Assembly (NCBI RefSeq): GCF_022810405.1 | Contig: NZ_JALGQE010000020.1 | Coordinates: 1-64,000 of the forward strand | Direction: 5' to 3' | Length of the DNA: 64,000 nt | Source: Rhodococcus sp. ARC_M5 | GTDB lineage: Bacteria; Actinomycetota; Actinomycetes; Mycobacteriales; Mycobacteriaceae | Part shown: in pieces, positions 18,418 through 26,662 of the stretch | Layout: the number at the start of each line of letters is the position of its first letter | Position numbering within the stretch: the stretch's first letter is position 1 | The notes under the pieces: generated by a model | Seen by the model: the letters and a program-made list of their open reading frames with translations, nothing else | What the model was told of the DNA's origin: nothing | The model's database searches: none | Made by a program: the position numbers and the translations under genes

Positions 18418-19114
18418 TTGATACCGCCTTGACGCGCAGGGGACCGGCAGTCCGACCTGGCGTCAGATAGGGAGGCGCAAGGAAGCCATCGAGCGTGACC
18501 GAATCGGGCATCGGGTGCGATTCGTGTCCGCTAGTTTGTGTCATCTTTACCGGACGGCATCGGCCTGACGCGCGTCGATCCGACGCGACTGGCCAAGTTA
18601 CGATCCTTGGTGCGTTTGCTGGAGAGAGCGCGCGGGGCAGCTGCCATCCTCGCCACGGATTCGTCGGAGCTCAGTTACCACGAGCGCGCCTCTTCAATTG
18701 CTCTGTTGAACGCCTCGCAGACGCCGTCTTCGTCGATGAGCCGGGATCAAACCACACCGCGTCGAGCTTGCCAGTTTTTCGATCGACTGCACACGTTTCA
18801 CGAGCGAACGAGTTGCGCTGCCAACGCGCGGCTGTCCAGGTATTTCTACAACGACATTCATTACCGATAACAGATATTATGTCAGGTAAAGTGCTGCATA
18901 TTGTTCCAGCACTTCGCTTTTCGAATATACGAGGAGCTAGCGAGGGAGGATCGAGCCAGGCAGATCGACCTGTACATGGCAGTGACCGTTCCGCGCATTT
19001 CGAGCCGTCCTCGGTAGAAGCTTGATGAGACCACCGTGAGGATCTCGCAGCAGCGCTATGCGATGCCGGTACGGACAGCCGAATCGACGGTCCTCCACGT
19101 GACGTGACCGCCGT
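18418..19114. other. intergenic region with AT-rich patch and hairpin
   Basis: About 700 bases without a convincing gene. An AT-rich patch around 18840-18930 contains a perfect 8-bp inverted repeat (AAGTGCTG at 18889-18896, CAGCACTT at 18907-18914), possibly a terminator for the CBASS-like operon or the scar of an old insertion. Two short overlapping plus-strand frames (18495-19025, 18538-18870) have Arg/Ser-rich, shadow-like composition. Confidence 0.45.
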
Positions 19115-19660
19115 CTACGGATCCGGTACGGACGGCACGTCGACACCGATGGTCGAGCGGGCTGCTGGGGAGCCGACGCGCTCGTACGCAGCCGTCATGT
19201 CGATGGACGAGACCGAAGCGACGCTGGTCAGTGCATCGGACACAGTGATGATTCGCCCGTTGACGTACGGGCGGATCTTGAAGAGCTCCTCGACGACCGG
19301 GCGCGGTATCTCGATGGTTCTGGTCAGTGCGAAGTCGATGTCGAAAACTACGACCACGACCACGTCGTAATCGCTATCGCGGATTGCGCTGAGGTTTCGT
19401 CTGCCTCGAAGCTCGGTCTGCCGCATTCCCTTGACCTGCAAGCGACGCCCGCTCGGATCCTGGACATCCCAGCCTTTCTGGGAGAACGAACCTCGCTGGC
19501 CACCGTAGTGCTCGTGCACTATCGCCTCAGCGATGTCACCAACCGGGTTGTTGTTCGTTCGAACTACTCCCCGGACACGGAGTTCGTTCATGGTTCCGGC
19601 CCACAGGCGCAGCAGCTCGGCAATGGTCAACGACGACAGGTCTACAGGCACGGCGGCCAT
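19115..19660 (-). CDS. PD-(D/E)XK nuclease-like protein, 181 aa
   Basis: A small soluble protein whose core GDIAEAIVHEHYGG...GWDVQDPSGRRLQVKGM fits a PD-(D/E)XK-like nuclease arrangement: Glu45 on the first helix, Asp65 at the first strand, and Gln75-Val-Lys77 in place of the usual E-x-K. A strand of valines follows (DYDVVVVVVFDID). The family is often annotated as a domain of unknown function with restriction-endonuclease fold. The replacement of the acidic residue by Gln means that catalysis is not certain. It ends the nuclease-rich island and is divergent from the acyl-CoA operon at 19910. A role in DNA restriction or as a toxin is inferred. Confidence 0.65.
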   Translation of the reverse strand: MAAVPVDLSSLTIAELLRLWAGTMNELRVRGVVRTNNNPVGDIAEAIVHEHYGGQRGSFSQKGWDVQDPSGRRLQVKGMRQTELRGRRNLSAIRDSDYDVVVVVVFDIDFALTRTIEIPRPVVEELFKIRPYVNGRIITVSDALTSVASVSSIDMTAAYERVGSPAARSTIGVDVPSVPDP

Positions 19661-19870
19661 GGTAGGCCCGGAAGTCGTCCGGGAACGGAGCGCCCACGAC
19701 CGCGCACCTGACGTCGATGGACAGCATCGTAGAGATGGTCGACGGCCGACTTCGGGCCGATGCGTCGAGGAAGTGAATCGGGGGCCCCGTCGTCGGACCC
19801 CGCGGGTCGAGGATTGGTCATTTGCTTCGGATCGCTATGCGGTATTGCCTGCGAACAGGAGTTCTGGTTC

Positions 19871-19890
19871 ACTAAGTAAATCAGCATTAG
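19871..19890. promoter_or_regulatory. operator-like motif before thiolase operon
   Basis: Read on the minus strand, this site is CTAATG-CTGAT-TTACTTAGT. The same pattern, CTAATG-AAAAA-TTACTTATT, occurs at 26557-26576 in front of the acyl-CoA ligase gene. It lies 19 bases upstream of the thiolase ATG, over the expected promoter. The tandem TetR regulator encoded within the cluster is the obvious candidate to bind both. Confidence 0.55.
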
Positions 19891-19909
19891 TAATCGATTG
19901 GAGCTTTCG

Positions 19910-21097
19910 ATGACGCGCAGAGCAGTGGTGGCGGGTGTGGGAATGATCCCCTTCGCCACACCGAGCAAGTCCGATACCTACGACGTGATGGGCACTACTG
20001 CCGCGCGCGCGGCATTGGCCGACGCTGGAATCGAGTACAACGTCATCCAGCAGGCGTACGCCGGGTACGTATACGGCGATTCCACGTGCGGCCAGGCCGT
20101 CGTGTACGGACTTGGGTTGACCGGTATCCCCGTCATCAACGTCAACAACAACTGCTCCACCGGCTCCTCCGCCCTGTATCTCGCGCGGCAGGCCGTCGAA
20201 TCCGGCGCAGTCGATGTCGCACTGGCGGTCGGGTTCGAGCAGATGCAACGCGGCGCACTGTCGATGGGCTACTCCGATCGACCGAGTCCGTTCGAGCGCT
20301 TCGACGAGGTGATGGATCAGATCCAGGTCCGAGACGAATCCCCCTTTGCCGCACAGATGTTCGGAGGTGCAGGCAAGCAGTACGCAGACAGGTACGGCAC
20401 CTCGCCCGAGACGTTCGCAAAGATCTCCGTCAAGTCCCGGTTGCATGCGGCGAACAATCCCTACGCGGTGTTCAAGACCCCGACGAGCGTCGAAGAAGTG
20501 CTCGCATCGCCGCACATTTACGGCTCACTGACCCGGTTGCAGTGCTGCCCGCCGACCTGTGGGGCCGCTGCGGCGGTCATCGTCAGCGAGGAGTACGCGA
20601 AGAAGAACGGGCTCGACGCCTCGATCGTGATCAAAGCGCAGGCCATGACCACCGATTTCGCCTCGACGTTCGACGAGAAGGACATGACCAAGATCGTCGG
20701 CTACGACATGTCGAAGGCAGCGGCGCAGCAGGTCTACGAGATGTCCGGTGTCGGCCCCGAGGACATCCGCGTCGTCGAGCTGCACGACTGCTTCACCGCC
20801 AACGAGCTGCTCACCTACGAAGCGATCGGTCTCACGCCCGAGGGAACGGCCGAGAAGTTCATCAACGACGGCGACAACACCTACGGCGGCCGAGTCGTCA
20901 CCAACCCCTCCGGCGGGCTGTTGTCCAAGGGGCATCCGCTCGGCGCGACCGGCCTGGCACAGTGCGCAGAACTGGTGTGGCAGTTGCGTGGACAGGCCGA
21001 GAACCGTCAGGTCGAGGGAGATCTCAAGGTCGCTCTGCAACACAACATCGGACTCGGCGGTGCCGCCGTGGTCACCCTGTACGAGAAGGTGAGCTGA
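19910..21097 (+). CDS. SCP-x-type thiolase / lipid-transfer acyltransferase
   Basis: A thiolase-fold enzyme of 395 aa. The nucleophile is Cys82 in NNNCSTGSSAL, and a second active-site loop is HDCFTANELL with GHPLGATG near residue 342. The C-terminal Cys-Gly-Gly block of classical thiolases is replaced by HNIGLGGAAVV, which is typical of SCP-x and Ltp-type enzymes acting on bulky or branched acyl-CoAs. It would cleave 3-ketoacyl-CoA to acetyl- or propionyl-CoA at the end of a beta-oxidation turn. The ATG at 19910 is chosen for the GGAG 6 bases upstream. It heads an operon with the MaoC, SDR and dehydrogenase genes, mostly separated by 0-20 bases. Confidence 0.85.
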   Translation: MTRRAVVAGVGMIPFATPSKSDTYDVMGTTAARAALADAGIEYNVIQQAYAGYVYGDSTCGQAVVYGLGLTGIPVINVNNNCSTGSSALYLARQAVESGAVDVALAVGFEQMQRGALSMGYSDRPSPFERFDEVMDQIQVRDESPFAAQMFGGAGKQYADRYGTSPETFAKISVKSRLHAANNPYAVFKTPTSVEEVLASPHIYGSLTRLQCCPPTCGAAAAVIVSEEYAKKNGLDASIVIKAQAMTTDFASTFDEKDMTKIVGYDMSKAAAQQVYEMSGVGPEDIRVVELHDCFTANELLTYEAIGLTPEGTAEKFINDGDNTYGGRVVTNPSGGLLSKGHPLGATGLAQCAELVWQLRGQAENRQVEGDLKVALQHNIGLGGAAVVTLYEKVS

Positions 21098-21099
21098 GA

Positions 21100-21558
21100 A
21101 TGTCCATCGATCCCGCAGCGATCGGGACCGAGCTCGAGCCGGTCGCGATCACCGTCGATGCAGCGCGGTTGCGCTTCTTCGCCAAGGCAATCGGGGAAAC
21201 GAACCCCGTCTATATCGATACCGATGCGGCCCAGGCCGCCGGGCATCCGGATCTGCCGGTGCCGCCGACGTTCCTGTTCTCCATCGAGCTCGACAGCCCC
21301 GATCCGTTCGCGTGGATGTCGGACCTCGGTGTCGATCTGCGCTTCGTCTTGCACGGTGAGCAGATCTTCACCTACCACTCGACGGCACATGCAGGCGACA
21401 CCTTGACCGCGAGGTCGACCATCACCGATATCTACTCGAAGAAGGGCGGTGCGTTGGACTTCGTCGTCAAGGACACCGCCGTGACCCGAGCCGACGGATC
21501 CGCCGTCGCCGATCTTCGCGCAGTGCTCGTCGTACGCAACCCGGGAGGCGGACAATGA
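21100..21558 (+). CDS. MaoC-like hydratase, N-terminal half type
   Basis: A hot-dog fold protein of 152 aa resembling the N-terminal half of MaoC/type 2 enoyl-CoA hydratases (FFAKAIGETNPVYIDTDAAQAAGHPDLPVPPTFLF). The catalytic Asp-His pair is not present: Tyr stands where the His of the active half occurs. The next gene, overlapping by 4 bases, encodes the active-type half. In actinobacteria such pairs form a heteromeric 2-enoyl-CoA hydratase with one active and one substrate-binding half, as known for the HadA/HadB and ChsH1/ChsH2 families. It starts 2 bases after the thiolase stop. Confidence 0.8.
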   Translation: MSIDPAAIGTELEPVAITVDAARLRFFAKAIGETNPVYIDTDAAQAAGHPDLPVPPTFLFSIELDSPDPFAWMSDLGVDLRFVLHGEQIFTYHSTAHAGDTLTARSTITDIYSKKGGALDFVVKDTAVTRADGSAVADLRAVLVVRNPGGGQ

Positions 21559-21968
21559 CATCCACCGAACACATCACGGTCGGGACCGAACTTCCGGCCC
21601 TGGACGTCGGCAGAATCTCTCGAACCACGCTGGCGCTGTTCGCCGGTGCATCGGGCGATCACAATCCGATGCACATCGATATCGACGTCGCGAAGTCTGC
21701 CGGCCTCGAGGACGTCTTCGCCCACGGCATGCTCTCCATGGCCCACCTGGGTCGGTTGCTGACCAATTGGGTTCCGCAGGAATCGATTCGGTCCTACCGG
21801 GTTCGGTTCGCCTCCATCACACCGGTATCGGCCAAGCCGACCGCCACCGGCAAAGTCGTCTCCATCGACGACTCGGCCGGAACCCGAACCGCCACTGTGG
21901 AACTCACCGTCACTCTTGCCGACGGCACCGTCACACTCACCGGCGACGCCGTCGTCGCACTCGACTGA
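21555..21968 (+). CDS. MaoC-like enoyl-CoA hydratase, catalytic half
   Basis: A 137-aa hot-dog fold hydratase. The hydratase-2 motif GASGDHNPMHIDIDVAKSAG supplies catalytic Asp35 and His40, and FAHGMLSMAHLG completes the active-site helix. It adds water to 2-enoyl-CoA to give 3-hydroxyacyl-CoA. The ATGA overlap with the preceding gene supports equal translation of the two subunits. The product would feed the SDR dehydrogenase encoded next. Confidence 0.85.
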   Translation: MTSTEHITVGTELPALDVGRISRTTLALFAGASGDHNPMHIDIDVAKSAGLEDVFAHGMLSMAHLGRLLTNWVPQESIRSYRVRFASITPVSAKPTATGKVVSIDDSAGTRTATVELTVTLADGTVTLTGDAVVALD

Positions 21969-21985
21969 AAGAGACCGTTCACATC

Positions 21986-22816
21986 ATGGGAAATCTCGAC
22001 AACAAGGTCGCCATCGTCTCCGGTTCCGGACGCGGCATCGGCCGTGAAATTGCGCTCAAGCTCGCCCGCGAAGGCGCGAAGGTCGTCGTCAACGATCTCG
22101 ATACCGCACCGGCCGAGGAAACCGTTGCCGCGATCACAGCAGCGGGCGGGCAGGCCGTGGCATGCGCGGGCAGCGTCACCGACGACGGCTTCGCCGAGCG
22201 GTTCGTGCAGACCGCAGTCGATTCGTTCGGCGGCCTGGACATCATCGTCAACAACGCCGGCTACACCTGGGATTCGGTGATTCAGAAGATGACCGACGAG
22301 CAGTGGGACGCCATCCTCGACGTGCACCTCAAGGCCCCCTTCCGCATTCTGCGTGCCGCGCAGCCCGTGATCGCCGCCGCGGTGAAGAAGGCCAAGCAGG
22401 ACGGTCAGCCCGTGCCGTGCCGCAAGGTCGTCAACATCTCCTCCCTCGCCGGCACCGGCGGCAACCCCGGCCAAGCCAACTACTCCTCGGCCAAGGCAGG
22501 CATCACCGGTCTGACCAAGACGCTCGCCAAGGAGTGGGGCCGCTACAACGTCACCGTCAACACCGTGGCGTTCGGATTCATCAAGACCCGCCTCACCGAA
22601 GCCTCGGCCGACGGCGCAGCCACCATCGATGTGCAGGGCCGCGAGATCAAGGTCGGCGTCAACCCCGATCTGATGACCGCGATGGAGCAGATGATCCCGC
22701 TCGGGCGCGCCGGCGCACCCAGCGAAGCCGCGGGATCGGTGTACCTGCTGTGCACCCCCGAGTCCGACTACGTCAGCGCCCAGACCTTGGTCTGCGGCGG
22801 CGGCTTCAACTTCTAG
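21986..22816 (+). CDS. SDR family 3-hydroxyacyl-CoA dehydrogenase
   Basis: A 276-aa short-chain dehydrogenase/reductase. The nucleotide-binding motif SGSGRGIG is at residues 13-20, NNAG near 90, the catalytic Ser in NISSLAG and Tyr-x-x-x-Lys in YSSAKAG. An acidic residue after strand beta-2 (VVVNDLDTA) favours NAD. By position between hydratase and thiolase, it likely oxidises 3-hydroxyacyl-CoA to 3-ketoacyl-CoA. ATG 21986 is chosen because it gives the normal SDR N-terminus (NLDNKVAIVSG) with AAAGAGA upstream. It is similar in size and layout to the Hsd4A/FabG4-like enzymes of steroid and fatty-acid catabolism. Confidence 0.85.
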   Translation: MGNLDNKVAIVSGSGRGIGREIALKLAREGAKVVVNDLDTAPAEETVAAITAAGGQAVACAGSVTDDGFAERFVQTAVDSFGGLDIIVNNAGYTWDSVIQKMTDEQWDAILDVHLKAPFRILRAAQPVIAAAVKKAKQDGQPVPCRKVVNISSLAGTGGNPGQANYSSAKAGITGLTKTLAKEWGRYNVTVNTVAFGFIKTRLTEASADGAATIDVQGREIKVGVNPDLMTAMEQMIPLGRAGAPSEAAGSVYLLCTPESDYVSAQTLVCGGGFNF

Positions 22817-22825
22817 GAGTCGACG

Positions 22826-23977
22826 ATGAAGACAGCGGACTATCGGCCGACATGGATCGACGACGACGTCGTCGCGCTCAAGGACATGGCCACGAAATTC
22901 TTCCAGGCCGAGCTCCTACCGAACCAGGAACGCTTCGCCGAGCAGAAGTGCGTCGACCGGAGCTTCTGGAACGCCGCGGGAGACCTCGGTCTGCTGTGCG
23001 CCTCGATCCCGGAGGAATACGGCGGCGGCGGCGGGACCTACGCCCACGACTTCGCGATCTTCGACGCCCAGTACGGTCTCGGCGACACCAGCTTCGGCAA
23101 CATGGTGCACAGCGGCATCGTCGCCCACTACATCCTTGCGTACGGAACCGAGGACCAGAAGCAGCGATGGTTGCCCAAGATGGCCACCGGTGAGATCGTC
23201 GGGGCGATCGCCATGAGTGAGCCGGGTGCCGGATCCGACCTCAAGACCATGCGCAGCAGCGCCCGCCGCGACGGCGATGACTTCGTGCTCAACGGGGCGA
23301 AGACGTTCATCTCCAACGGCAAACACGCCGACCTGGTCATCGTCGCCGTCAAGACCGATCCGTCGGCCGGTGCCAAGGGCGTATCGCTGATCGTCGTCGA
23401 GACCGCCGATGCCCCGGGATACCGAGTGGGGCGCGTGCTGGACAAGATCGGCATGAAGGGTCAGGACACCGCCGAGTTGTTCTTCGAAGACGTCCGTGTC
23501 CCGGCCGAGAATCTGCTCGGCGACGCCGGCGCCGGCTTCGCGTACCTGATGAAACAGTTACCACACGAGCGGTTGGTGATCGGGGTGTGCGCAGCCGCAG
23601 CAACGCAAACCGCTGTGGCTCTGACAGTGCAGTACACCAAGGACCGTGCGGCATTCGGCGGTCCGCTCTTCGACATGCAGAACACCCGCTTCCAGCTCGC
23701 CGAATGCGCCACCCTTGCTCACGTGTCACGAGTGTTCGTCGACAGCTGCATCGAGCGTCATCTGCGCGGCGAGCTCGACAGTGCGACCGCGTCGATGGCG
23801 AAGGCGTACACCACGGAGGTGCAGGGGCAGGTCGTCGACAAGTGCCTTCAGCTGTTCGGTGGCTACGGATACATGGCCGAATATCAGATCGCCCGGATGT
23901 ACGCCGATGCCCGCGTGCAACGCATCTACGGCGGATCGAACGAAGTGATGAAGGACCTCATCGCGCGATCGCTGTAG
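22826..23977 (+). CDS. acyl-CoA dehydrogenase
   Basis: A 383-aa FAD enzyme making the first double bond of the acyl-CoA. The FAD/substrate signature AMSEPGAGSDLKTMRSSAR is near residues 131-149 and the C-terminal signature QLFGGYGYMAEYQIARMYADARVQRIYGG is complete; the usual catalytic Glu of this family would be in the RIYGGSNEVM region. Length is normal. Start ATG 22826 follows the SDR stop by 9 bases, with GGAG before it. The whole beta-oxidation turn, dehydrogenase, hydratase, dehydrogenase and thiolase, is thus encoded in one operon. Confidence 0.85.
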   Translation: MKTADYRPTWIDDDVVALKDMATKFFQAELLPNQERFAEQKCVDRSFWNAAGDLGLLCASIPEEYGGGGGTYAHDFAIFDAQYGLGDTSFGNMVHSGIVAHYILAYGTEDQKQRWLPKMATGEIVGAIAMSEPGAGSDLKTMRSSARRDGDDFVLNGAKTFISNGKHADLVIVAVKTDPSAGAKGVSLIVVETADAPGYRVGRVLDKIGMKGQDTAELFFEDVRVPAENLLGDAGAGFAYLMKQLPHERLVIGVCAAAATQTAVALTVQYTKDRAAFGGPLFDMQNTRFQLAECATLAHVSRVFVDSCIERHLRGELDSATASMAKAYTTEVQGQVVDKCLQLFGGYGYMAEYQIARMYADARVQRIYGGSNEVMKDLIARSL

Positions 23978-24022
23978 CTGCTCCACCGCCCGACTCGAAT
24001 CGAAGAGAAAGCGACGAACACT

Positions 24023-25162
24023 GTGGGACCTCTGGATGGCGTACGAGTGGTCGAGATTGCGAGCCTGGCTCCGGCCCCGTTCGGGTGCATGATCCTGGCC
24101 GATATGGGGGCCGAGATCATCCGGGTCGACCGCGCGGGCGGACGTGCATCGGCAGGTCTCACCCCGCCTGCCGGGCCTCTCGATCGCGGGCGGCGCAGCA
24201 TCGCGGTGGATTTGAAGGATCCTGCCGGGATCGAGGCGGTACGCACACTGGTGGCCACTGCGGACGTGTTCGTCGAAGGATTCCGGCCGGGGGTGGCCGA
24301 ACGTCTCGGCATCGGACCTACCGAGCTGCTCGAGATCAACCCGCGGCTGGTGTACGGGCGCATGACCGGTTGGGGCCAGGACGGCCCGCTGGCCCCGCGG
24401 GCCGGCCATGACATCAACTACATCGCCGTGGCCGGGGCGTTGGAACCGATCGGGCGCGCCGGTGAGAGGCCCCACGCGCCGATGAATCTGGTCGGCGACT
24501 TCGGCGGCGGTGGGTTGATGCTCGCGCTCGGGATCGTCTCGGCACTGTTCGAGCGGGAGCGGTCCGGGCAGGGACAGGTCGTCGACGCTGCAATGGTGGA
24601 CGGGGCAGCGTTGTTGACCACGTTCATGCACGGCATGCACGCCAGCGGCATGTGGGACGGCCCGCGGGGAACCAACGCCCTCGACGGTGGAGCGCCGTTC
24701 TACGACACCTACGAAACATCCGACGGTCTGTATATGGCCGTCGGATCGGTGGAGCCGCAGTTCTACGCGCAACTCCTCGACGCCCTGGGCGTGATTGCGG
24801 CCGAGATCCCCTCCCAGTTGGATGCCGCCGCATGGCCGGAGCTGAAGAAGCTGATCGCAAGCAAATTCGTGCAGAACACTCGCGCGCATTGGACGGAGGT
24901 GTTCGCAGACTCCGACGCCTGCGTCTCCCCCGTGCTGTCGCCATGGGAAGCGCACGAGCACCCGCACAACAAGGCTCGCGAAGCGTTCATCGAGGTCGGT
25001 GGGGTCGTGCAACCGGCACCGGCCCCCCGGTTCGACCGAACGGTCAACGCGGTTCCGGTCCCGATGGACGACGGCGGTCGCGACGTGACCGAGACGCTCA
25101 CCCGCTGGGGTCTCGGGGCGGACACCGTGACCGCGATGACCTCCTCGGGCGCAGTCCGCTGA
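24023..25162 (+). CDS. AMACR-like CoA enzyme (CaiB/BaiF family)
   Basis: A family III CoA-transferase fold protein of 379 aa. Residues GHDINYIAVAGAL (His) and NLVGDFGGGGLML (Asp) match the catalytic His/Asp pair of alpha-methylacyl-CoA racemase, and the GDFGGGG loop is more typical of racemases than of CoA transferases. It would interconvert 2R- and 2S-methylacyl-CoAs so that the dehydrogenase can act, which points to methyl-branched or isoprenoid-like substrates. The start is GTG 24023, preceded by GAAGAGAAAG. It is co-oriented with the operon and converges on the TetR gene, 13 bases apart. Confidence 0.8.
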   Translation: MGPLDGVRVVEIASLAPAPFGCMILADMGAEIIRVDRAGGRASAGLTPPAGPLDRGRRSIAVDLKDPAGIEAVRTLVATADVFVEGFRPGVAERLGIGPTELLEINPRLVYGRMTGWGQDGPLAPRAGHDINYIAVAGALEPIGRAGERPHAPMNLVGDFGGGGLMLALGIVSALFERERSGQGQVVDAAMVDGAALLTTFMHGMHASGMWDGPRGTNALDGGAPFYDTYETSDGLYMAVGSVEPQFYAQLLDALGVIAAEIPSQLDAAAWPELKKLIASKFVQNTRAHWTEVFADSDACVSPVLSPWEAHEHPHNKAREAFIEVGGVVQPAPAPRFDRTVNAVPVPMDDGGRDVTETLTRWGLGADTVTAMTSSGAVR

Positions 25163-25175
25163 CCGATACGTGCGA

Positions 25176-26390
25176 TCAGCGATCGAGCCCGAGTACCGCG
25201 TCGCCGATGCAGGCGAGCTCGTGAACGAGTTCGCCTGCCGGTGTCGTGGTGAACCGATCGACCGCGATGTTGACGACCACGATGTTGACCACCGTGATCG
25301 CGGCGAGGACGGTTGCCCGCAGTTCCTCGGTATCGGTATCGGTACCGGGATGAACAGAGGCCAGAAGATGAACCCACTCGTCGACGTATTCGCGCTGCCT
25401 GGACCGCAGCTGGTGCCGCAACGGGTCGGTCAGACTCGCCGTTTCGTTGACCACGATGGTCACCAGAGCAGGATGATCGGTCATCGACTCGATGTACGAC
25501 ACCAACGACAGATGCACGCCGTGCGCCGCAGATTCCGCGTGTGCGAGCGCTTTGTTCAACCCGATGTCAAGCATGTCGGCACCCCGATTGAGTGCGGCGA
25601 TGAGAATGTCGTCCTTCTTCGCGAAGTGGTTGTACACGCTCGGTCCGGCCATTCCGGCGGATTGCCCGATCTCGTCCATCGTCACAGCGTGGAAGCCGCG
25701 TTCGGCGAACAGTGTTGTCGCTTCACCCAGAAGGACTTCTCGCCGAGAGCGGCGCGTGTGCCGTGGCGGTGCGAGTGTCCTGACAGGGTCGACGCTCGGT
25801 TCCGGCTGATCGAAACGGACGTCGACGACCCTGCCGATGATCGTCTCGAGCAGTGACCGGTACCGCTCGCTGGGCACCTGTGCGCGGTGGTAGGAGGGAC
25901 TGAGCAGGATTGCAATCACGGCATCGGCGAGGAGTCGGCACTCGTCTGCACTGGAGGCCGGCCTGTGAGCGGCGATCAACTCACCGACACGCTGCTGGCA
26001 GTATCGGCGGCGATCGCGAAGTTCGGTCCGTTGATGCTCGGGGAGATTGCGGGCCTCGCGTTGCCAGAGCACTCCGATGTCGCGGCGCGAGACTGCCAGC
26101 GTTACCAACGTCGACATCGTCGAGGCGAAGTCGGCAGTGTCGTCGGCGAGCGCGGCAACGAACCGATCGGAGCCTTCGAGTGTCAGTTCGGTGAGCATCG
26201 ATTCCTTGTTGCGGAAGTGCTTGTACAGCGCTCCTGCTGTGATGCCCACCGCATCGGCGATCTCGGAGATGTTGGCGTTGCTGTATCCGACAGTGCCGAA
26301 CTGAGCCGCAGCGGCCGTCAATATCTGGGCCCGACGGTCGCGGGGGCGGCGCGTACCGACTCCGGTGGACTTCACCTGCGCTGTACTCAT
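25176..26390 (-). CDS. tandem TetR regulator (two HTH domains)
   Basis: A double-length TetR protein of 404 aa made of two complete TetR units. The first HTH is in QFGTVGYSNANISEIADAVGITAGALYKHF and the second in LFAERGFHAVTMDEIGQSAGMAGPSVYNHF about 200 residues later; each is followed by a helical ligand domain. ATG 26390 (MSTAQVK) is preferred over 26414. It is divergent from the acyl-CoA ligase gene and convergent with the racemase gene. Both promoters of the cluster carry CTAATG-N5-TTACTTA, so it probably represses the pathway and is released by an acyl-CoA. A covalent TetR dimer could bind asymmetric sites. Confidence 0.85.
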   Translation of the reverse strand: MSTAQVKSTGVGTRRPRDRRAQILTAAAAQFGTVGYSNANISEIADAVGITAGALYKHFRNKESMLTELTLEGSDRFVAALADDTADFASTMSTLVTLAVSRRDIGVLWQREARNLPEHQRTELRDRRRYCQQRVGELIAAHRPASSADECRLLADAVIAILLSPSYHRAQVPSERYRSLLETIIGRVVDVRFDQPEPSVDPVRTLAPPRHTRRSRREVLLGEATTLFAERGFHAVTMDEIGQSAGMAGPSVYNHFAKKDDILIAALNRGADMLDIGLNKALAHAESAAHGVHLSLVSYIESMTDHPALVTIVVNETASLTDPLRHQLRSRQREYVDEWVHLLASVHPGTDTDTEELRATVLAAITVVNIVVVNIAVDRFTTTPAGELVHELACIGDAVLGLDR

Positions 26391-26556
26391 TGCCCGCCGA
26401 TCCGTTCCGAACATCCGATGGTGCCGATCCTAGTGATGTACCACGCGCACACCGCACTTCTCGTAACTCTCGACGCCGCACCGGGGCACGGCGTCCCGTC
26501 GCGTCGCCCCCTGGGATCAGGGCGCTGAGCTCGCGAAGCCGACAAGGCTGTAGAAG

Positions 26557-26576
26557 CTAATGAAAAATTACTTATT
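26557..26576. promoter_or_regulatory. operator-like motif before acyl-CoA ligase
   Basis: CTAATG-AAAAA-TTACTTATT, matching the site at 19871-19890 in 13 of the 18 core positions, with both flanking hexamer-like blocks identical. It lies in the AT-rich divergent region between the TetR and ligase genes, about 90 bases before the ligase start. A second small inverted pair (CTACT...AGTAG) follows at about 26610-26626. Confidence 0.5.
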
Positions 26577-26662
26577 GCATTGAAAGCCACTACAGAACGA
26601 TTTGCAACCTCTACTATTGCCAGTAGAAATTTACCGAGCAGGTATCGAAGGGGAAAGCGGCT

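Noticed and set aside
18495..19025. Small plus-strand genes in the gap after the CBASS-like pair
   Set aside because: No ribosome binding site, amino-acid composition unlike real proteins, and overlapping alternatives in two frames.
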